8,670 bases of DNA from Candidatus Zophobacter franzmannii. GTDB lineage: Bacteria; Cloacimonadota; Cloacimonadia; Cloacimonadales; JAFGVF01. The stretch is taken from the NCBI GenBank assembly GCA_030765245.1, contig JAVCCX010000137.1, positions 1-8,670 of the forward strand. The letters are read 5' to 3'. Shown here piece after piece: positions 5,257 to 8,670 of this stretch. The notes beneath the pieces were generated by a model. It did not search any database. It was given only the letters and a program-made list of their open reading frames with translations, and was not told the origin of the DNA. A program made the translations under genes and the position numbers. Each line of letters opens with the position of its first letter. The stretch's first letter is position 1.

Positions 5257-6717
5257 CTATTTTATCGCGGCAAGCAATCTTTCGGCCTGCTCAGAAGTAA
5301 TAGTTCCTTTTTCTAAAAGGTCAAGAATCTTCATTCTGCTCTGTCTTTGGTCATTCTTAGGCTGTGTTTTTTCTTTCACAACATCAGTTGCTTTATGCAT
5401 TGCCTCTGAGATACCGCTAATGGCCTTATTAACTGCATCCATAATGTCATCCGGTAATTTCGGTGATTTAGGAGCTTTGGGGCTTTCTGGCATTTCAGGG
5501 CACTCATCACAATCGGGACAGTCGTCTTCATCACGGATGATAATCTTGGTCTTGCGAGTTGTATGACCCTCATCATCAGTTCCGTCGTCATCGCTGACGA
5601 AGATTTCCATATTACAAAGTTTGTCCTGAAGAGTGTTTACTGTCTTCAATGCGGCATCAATTGATTTCTGAACAGATTTCCGAGAAATCATCTCTGCTTT
5701 CTTTTCTAAAACCTTTGAAATCTTCTCAAAGTCAACATCTTGTAAAGCTTTCTTGACCTTTTCATGAAAGTCGCCTTTCTCTTTGTGAATCTTTTCCCAT
5801 TGGTTTTTAAAACGCTTTACTTCGACCTTGATACCGTCTATTCCGATAGTTTTACTATCTAAGAGACTGATGTTTCCATTCTCAGTTTCTATGTTAATGG
5901 AGTAGTCTCCGTTGCCATTGGAGAAGGTGTATGTCCGCTCATCATCATCTTCATCATCCTGTTCTTCTTGCAATTCAGCTTTTAGTGTGCTGGTAAGTTT
6001 ACCGTAGCCCATCGTACAATTGGCTTCAAACTCTAGCTCTTCAGGGATGATAATATTTATACTACCGTTTTCAGTTTCAATATTTGCGTCCCCTTCCGCA
6101 CGGAGTGGAATTTCGCAAGTAATTCTTCCGTTCTCCGTCTCGAGGTTGATGGTTCTGAAGTCTGATCCTTCGACTTTGATCTGACCGTTCTCCGTCTCAA
6201 GGTTGAGACTGTCTCCCTTTGTTGAGTCAAGTTTGATGAATCCGTTTTCGCTTTCTGCATTTATCTCGCCCTCCGAGTTATTCACCTTTATAGGTCCATT
6301 TTCTGATTCCAGATTTAATGTTCCTTTACAATCAGAAACAAGAGTAGCTCCATTCTCTGTTTCAAGGTTAATTATTCCTACTACACCAATACATGAAATC
6401 TTACCATTCTCATTCTCTACATTAATTGTAACAGACCGAGGAACGATAGCTTTAACAAAACTTTTTTGAGTGTCTATGTGGCATGATTGTTCTTCATCGA
6501 AAGAAAAAGAGACTGTATTTTTCTCTTCGTTATTATCGATGGTGTAAATCTCCTTACATTCACTAAGCTCTCTTTTATTTGAATGTAGTTCGACTTGAAA
6601 GGTTACATTTTCTTCATCATGGGATTCAACAAATATGTTGACATTGTGTGCTTCAATCTCGATTGTCGGGTTTGACTTAAGAGGGATGACGTGACACTGA
6701 TTAATTTCGCTTTTCAT
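5257..6717 (-). CDS. DUF4097-type beta-repeat protein with ENG repeats and SHOCT-like C-terminal module
   Basis: This is a 486-residue protein of the DUF4097 (putative adhesin) type; its biochemical role is unknown. There is no signal peptide or membrane segment, so it looks cytoplasmic unless exported by an unusual route. Residues ~15-100 are a beta-rich lead-in. Residues 101-281 carry eight ENG repeats (mostly LETENGxIxV), seven of them 18-21 residues apart, as expected for successive turns of a beta-solenoid. Residues ~295-370 are charged and helical, possibly coiled coil. Residues 376-400 are acidic, followed by a cysteine cluster CPDCDEC (400-406) and a Pro/Lys/Ser linker. The end, RMKILDLLEKGTITSEQAER (461-480), is a SHOCT-like helical pair, similar to the module at the end of the upstream protein and at the N-terminus of YvlB/LiaX-type proteins. 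An AGGAGA site lies 5 bases before the ATG, inside the end of the upstream gene. The 2-base gap to that gene suggests translational coupling. LiaX-like stress proteins are the nearest characterised analogues I can name, and only by domain type. Confidence 0.8.
   Translation of the reverse strand: MKSEINQCHVIPLKSNPTIEIEAHNVNIFVESHDEENVTFQVELHSNKRELSECKEIYTIDNNEEKNTVSFSFDEEQSCHIDTQKSFVKAIVPRSVTINVENENGKISCIGVVGIINLETENGATLVSDCKGTLNLESENGPIKVNNSEGEINAESENGFIKLDSTKGDSLNLETENGQIKVEGSDFRTINLETENGRITCEIPLRAEGDANIETENGSINIIIPEELEFEANCTMGYGKLTSTLKAELQEEQDDEDDDERTYTFSNGNGDYSINIETENGNISLLDSKTIGIDGIKVEVKRFKNQWEKIHKEKGDFHEKVKKALQDVDFEKISKVLEKKAEMISRKSVQKSIDAALKTVNTLQDKLCNMEIFVSDDDGTDDEGHTTRKTKIIIRDEDDCPDCDECPEMPESPKAPKSPKLPDDIMDAVNKAISGISEAMHKATDVVKEKTQPKNDQRQSRMKILDLLEKGTITSEQAERLLAAIK
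5875..6417 (-). repeat. In-frame ENG-repeat coding region
   Basis: Eight in-frame copies of a short unit encode (E/D)xENGxI at protein positions 103, 121, 139, 157, 176, 195, 216 and 279. Most are 54-57 bases apart. On the plus strand they appear as a recurring CCATTCTCNGTTTC or CCGTTCTCNGTCTC block, which is conserved enough to recombine. The last repeat is separated from the others by an acidic insertion (residues ~250-262). Confidence 0.85.
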
Positions 6718-6719
6718 TG

Positions 6720-7079
6720 TTATCTCCTTTTTTCTATTTGTGCTAATGCATCTTCAACTGATAAGTCTCCTTCCTCAATTCCTTCCAGAAGAAGCATAAG
6801 CTCCTCATCTGATTCTTGAGGTTGGAGAGCACTCTTTATATCTTTCAATCTTGCTTTGACTGTGGGGTAGGAAATGTTAAGTACTCGCTCTACTTCCTTA
6901 ATGTTACCTTCTGCCATGATAAAGGTCATAACAAAATCGAGTTGCTCACTTCGAAGTGAGGCCAATCCTGTGAGTTTGAAATCCCCTTCAACAGAGGTTT
7001 GGCATAGTGGACAAGAATACTTAACTATGTGTAGCTCAGAATCGCAAACCGGGCAGTTATTCAAATGTTGTTTTTTCAT
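6720..7079 (-). CDS. DUF2089 family zinc-ribbon/HTH putative regulator
   Basis: This is a 119-residue protein in three parts. An N-terminal zinc ribbon has CPVC (C9, C12) and CPLC (C23, C26). A helix-turn-helix (~44-86) contains NIKEVERVLNISYPTVKARL, the hallmark of DUF2089. A short C-terminal helical pair (~91-119, LMLLLEGIEEGDLSVEDALA) is SHOCT-like. I infer a DNA-binding regulator in the cytoplasm; the HTH is the evidence and no target is known. I chose the ATG at 7079 over the in-frame TTG at 7091 because GGAGGA (7084-7089) overlaps the TTG and sits 4-5 bases before the ATG, and because the zinc ribbon starts right after it. The gene is first in a two-gene operon with the DUF4097-type protein, with a 2-base gap, and has a candidate promoter and an A+T-rich palindrome upstream that could be an autoregulatory site. 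Confidence 0.85.
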   Translation of the reverse strand: MKKQHLNNCPVCDSELHIVKYSCPLCQTSVEGDFKLTGLASLRSEQLDFVMTFIMAEGNIKEVERVLNISYPTVKARLKDIKSALQPQESDEELMLLLEGIEEGDLSVEDALAQIEKRR

Positions 7080-7083
7080 TACT

Positions 7084-7089
7084 TCCTCC
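7084..7089 (-). promoter_or_regulatory. Ribosome binding site that decides the DUF2089 start
   Basis: GGAGGA on the minus strand lies 4 bases before ATG 7079. A TTG-initiated reading from 7091 would place this sequence inside the coding region and leave that start without a binding site of its own. Confidence 0.75.
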
Positions 7090-7101
7090 AAATGTTATTC
7101 A

Positions 7102-7129
7102 ATAATCTAAATGGACTTAATAATGTCAA
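7102..7129 (-). promoter_or_regulatory. Predicted promoter of the DUF2089-DUF4097 operon
   Basis: On the minus strand a perfect TTGACA (7129-7124) is followed after 16 bases by GATTAT (7107-7102; four of six matches to TATAAT). It lies about 23 bases before the ATG at 7079, leaving a short leader. No G+C-rich terminator follows recG, so read-through from recG is also possible. Confidence 0.45.
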
Positions 7130-7153
7130 GAAGAAAATTAATAAAGTTAATAT

Positions 7154-7167
7154 CAATATTAATATTG
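7154..7167. promoter_or_regulatory. A+T-rich palindrome, possible operator
   Basis: CAATATTAATATTG is a perfect 14-base palindrome between recG and the DUF2089 gene, about 25 bases upstream of the predicted -35. It has no G+C stem or T run to act as a terminator. It could be bound by a dimeric regulator such as the adjacent DUF2089 protein, or serve as an UP element; neither is shown. Confidence 0.35.
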
Positions 7168-7210
7168 TTAAGTTTAGGTGTAGCTTTAATTGTAAATGTG
7201 TAGTTCTAAA

Positions 7211-8668
7211 CTAATATTTGAATAAACTCTCCCTTTCTCGGTATTCAGTTTCGTATTTATCCTTTATCAGTTGATTCTCGGGTAATACTAACTCAGGGTC
7301 AGCTTTCAAAATACGGGTGGCTAACTCTTTAGCTTCGGAGAGAATACCTTTATCTCTTACTATATTCGCAAACTTAAAGACAGGGAGTCCCGATTGTTTA
7401 GTTCCGAAGAACTCTCCCGGTCCTCTCAAATCAAGATCTCTTTCTGCTATAACGAAGCCATCATTGGTCTCAGTCATTATTCTCAACCGTTCAGCTCCAA
7501 TCTTGCTTAAGGGTGGGTATGAGATTAGATAGCAGAATGACGCATCGGAACCTCGACCTACTCGTCCTCGAAGCTGATGGAGTTGACTAAGACCAAAACG
7601 CTCTGAGTGTTCTATCATCATCACTGATGCATTAGGTACATCAATCCCAACTTCAATAACAGTAGTAGATATAAGGATATCAATCTCTCTGTTTTTGAAG
7701 GCTATCATGGTCGCATCTTTCTCGCGATTCTTCATTCTTCCGTGCAAAATAGCACATCTATAGTTCTTAAAAGTATTATTACTCAGGTGTTCATATAAGG
7801 TCTCAGCAGCGAGAAGGTCTGACTTCTCAGTATCTTCAATCAAAGGGCAGACTATATAAATCTGCCTTTTCCTTGATAGGACCTTCTTAATCTCTTCATA
7901 GACCAACTGCTTCTTTGATTCACTCTTCCAGATAGTCTTGATAGGCTTTCTCCCTGGTGGAAGCTCATCGAGAACACTAATCTCCAAATCACCATAGACA
8001 GTTAGAGCAAGGGAGCGGGGGATAGGAGTTGCAGAAAGGTAGAGCATATCCGGTCTTCCATTCTTCTTCGCTAATTCAGCCCTCTGTTGAACCCCAAATC
8101 TATGCTGTTCATCCACAACGGTTAATCCGACTTTATGATAAACAACAGTCTTTTGTAGTAGTGCATGCGTGCCTATTATTATCATAGACTTGCCGGAAGC
8201 GATATCAGCAAGTATATCTTTCTTCCCTTTATAGTTTCCACCTTTGAGTAGAGAGATATGGATATCAGGAAAGATACTCATCAGGTCACCAATTGTCTTG
8301 AAATGTTGTTCAGCAAGAATCTCGGTTGGTGCTAAAAGGGTTGCTTGATAACCATTTTCAACGGCAAGAAGCATAGCGAATAGGGTCACGATAGTTTTAC
8401 CGGCCCCAACATCTCCCTGCATTAGTCTATTCATCTGTCTCTCAGAACTCATATCGCTAAATAGCTCCTTCACAACTCTCCTCTGAGCTTCTGTGAGCGA
8501 GTAGGGAAGATGCTCATACATTAGTTTCGTTAGCTTTCCTGTAGGATGGAAAGTAATGCCCCTTTTAAAACCATTCTTCTTCGTTCTCTGCCACAATATC
8601 TGGGTATAAAGGAACTCTTCAAGGATAAATCGTTTCTTTATCTCCATAACTTTGGAAGTGTCGGAGAG
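7211..8668 (-). CDS. recG: ATP-dependent DNA helicase RecG, C-terminal two thirds (5' end outside window)
   Basis: RecG remodels stalled replication forks and branch-migrates Holliday junctions in the cytoplasm. The frame stays open past the Met codon at 8647 to the window edge (LSDTSKV precedes it), and RecG proteins are usually ~680-700 residues, so about 200 residues of the N-terminal wedge/OB domain lie outside and that Met is internal. Counting from it, the helicase motifs are GDVGAGKT (78-85, Walker A), LLAPTEILAEQH (104-115), DEQHRFGV (179-186, the RecG-type DExH box), SATPIPR (205-211), TTVIEVGIDVPNA (328-340) and QLHQLRGRVGRG (355-366). The RecG-specific DLDLRGPGEFFGTKQSG (404-420) follows. 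All motifs are intact and the end of the protein is of normal form. The gene stops 131 bases before the DUF2089 start, in the same direction, with no evident terminator between them. Confidence 0.96.
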   Translation of the reverse strand, partial: LSDTSKVMEIKKRFILEEFLYTQILWQRTKKNGFKRGITFHPTGKLTKLMYEHLPYSLTEAQRRVVKELFSDMSSERQMNRLMQGDVGAGKTIVTLFAMLLAVENGYQATLLAPTEILAEQHFKTIGDLMSIFPDIHISLLKGGNYKGKKDILADIASGKSMIIIGTHALLQKTVVYHKVGLTVVDEQHRFGVQQRAELAKKNGRPDMLYLSATPIPRSLALTVYGDLEISVLDELPPGRKPIKTIWKSESKKQLVYEEIKKVLSRKRQIYIVCPLIEDTEKSDLLAAETLYEHLSNNTFKNYRCAILHGRMKNREKDATMIAFKNREIDILISTTVIEVGIDVPNASVMMIEHSERFGLSQLHQLRGRVGRGSDASFCYLISYPPLSKIGAERLRIMTETNDGFVIAERDLDLRGPGEFFGTKQSGLPVFKFANIVRDKGILSEAKELATRILKADPELVLPENQLIKDKYETEYRERESLFKY

Positions 8669-8670
8669 GA

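Noticed and set aside
5875..6417. CRISPR-like regular repeats at 54-57-base spacing
   Set aside because: The repeats are in frame, encode the ENG unit, are imperfect, and the intervening sequence continues the same protein fold; there are no cas genes.
5376..6469. Frames at 5376-5591, 6057-6260 and 6203-6469 within the DUF4097-type gene
   Set aside because: They are alternate-frame readings of the repeat-rich coding sequence.
6874..7110. 78-codon plus-strand frame opposite the DUF2089 gene
   Set aside because: It is antisense to a gene with clear zinc-ribbon and HTH motifs and a good ribosome binding site.
7317..7532. 71-codon plus-strand frame opposite recG
   Set aside because: It is antisense to the conserved C-terminal part of RecG and has no independent support.
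8645..8647. ATG at 8647 as the true start of recG
   Set aside because: The frame stays open to the window edge and about 200 N-terminal residues of RecG are still missing, so this Met is internal.

Overview
The window looks like a chromosomal stretch from an uncultured, A+T-rich member of the FCB group, with Candidatus Cloacimonadota as my best guess. The grounds are a very large secreted protease ending in a type IX (Por) secretion-like C-terminal domain (LYPNPFNP followed by an SGVYFFRM-type ending), paired fibronectin-like modules ending in CPVWSFTT/CPIWSFTT, and intergenic repeats of the AACCACGGAA type. No rRNA or other taxonomic marker is present, so this is an inference.

Layout from left to right. 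(1) The 3' end of a plus-strand tldD-type metalloprotease gene, closed by a clear intrinsic terminator. (2) A 750-base non-coding island (441-1190) between two convergent genes. It holds hairpin pairs, a tandem AACCACG repeat, and two copies in opposite orientation of an ~85-base three-hairpin element whose stems differ by compensating base changes. (3) A minus-strand gene for a 1289-residue exported M6-family zinc metalloprotease with Ig-like, MAM/adhesin-like and fibronectin-like modules and a C-terminal sorting domain. It has its own terminator and a TTGACA promoter. (4) A minus-strand two-gene operon: a small zinc-ribbon/helix-turn-helix DUF2089 protein, then after 2 bases a 486-residue DUF4097-type repeat protein with eight ENG repeats, and then a terminator. 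(5) The 3' two thirds of recG (branched-DNA helicase) on the minus strand, running off the right edge.

How the genes relate. The DUF2089/DUF4097 pair is the clearest functional unit. A predicted DNA-binding protein and a cytoplasmic-looking beta-repeat protein are co-transcribed and probably translationally coupled, and both end in a similar short SHOCT-like helical module (LL-E-G-[IL][ST]-E-A). I infer that the two proteins interact and form a regulator/effector pair; the target is unknown. TldD, the exported protease and RecG are unrelated neighbours.

The least explained material is the repeat island at 441-1190, the upstream region of the protease (three copies of TTTATTG around the promoter elements) and the shared tail module of the DUF2089/DUF4097 pair. 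I do not see a defence, CRISPR or biosynthetic system here.
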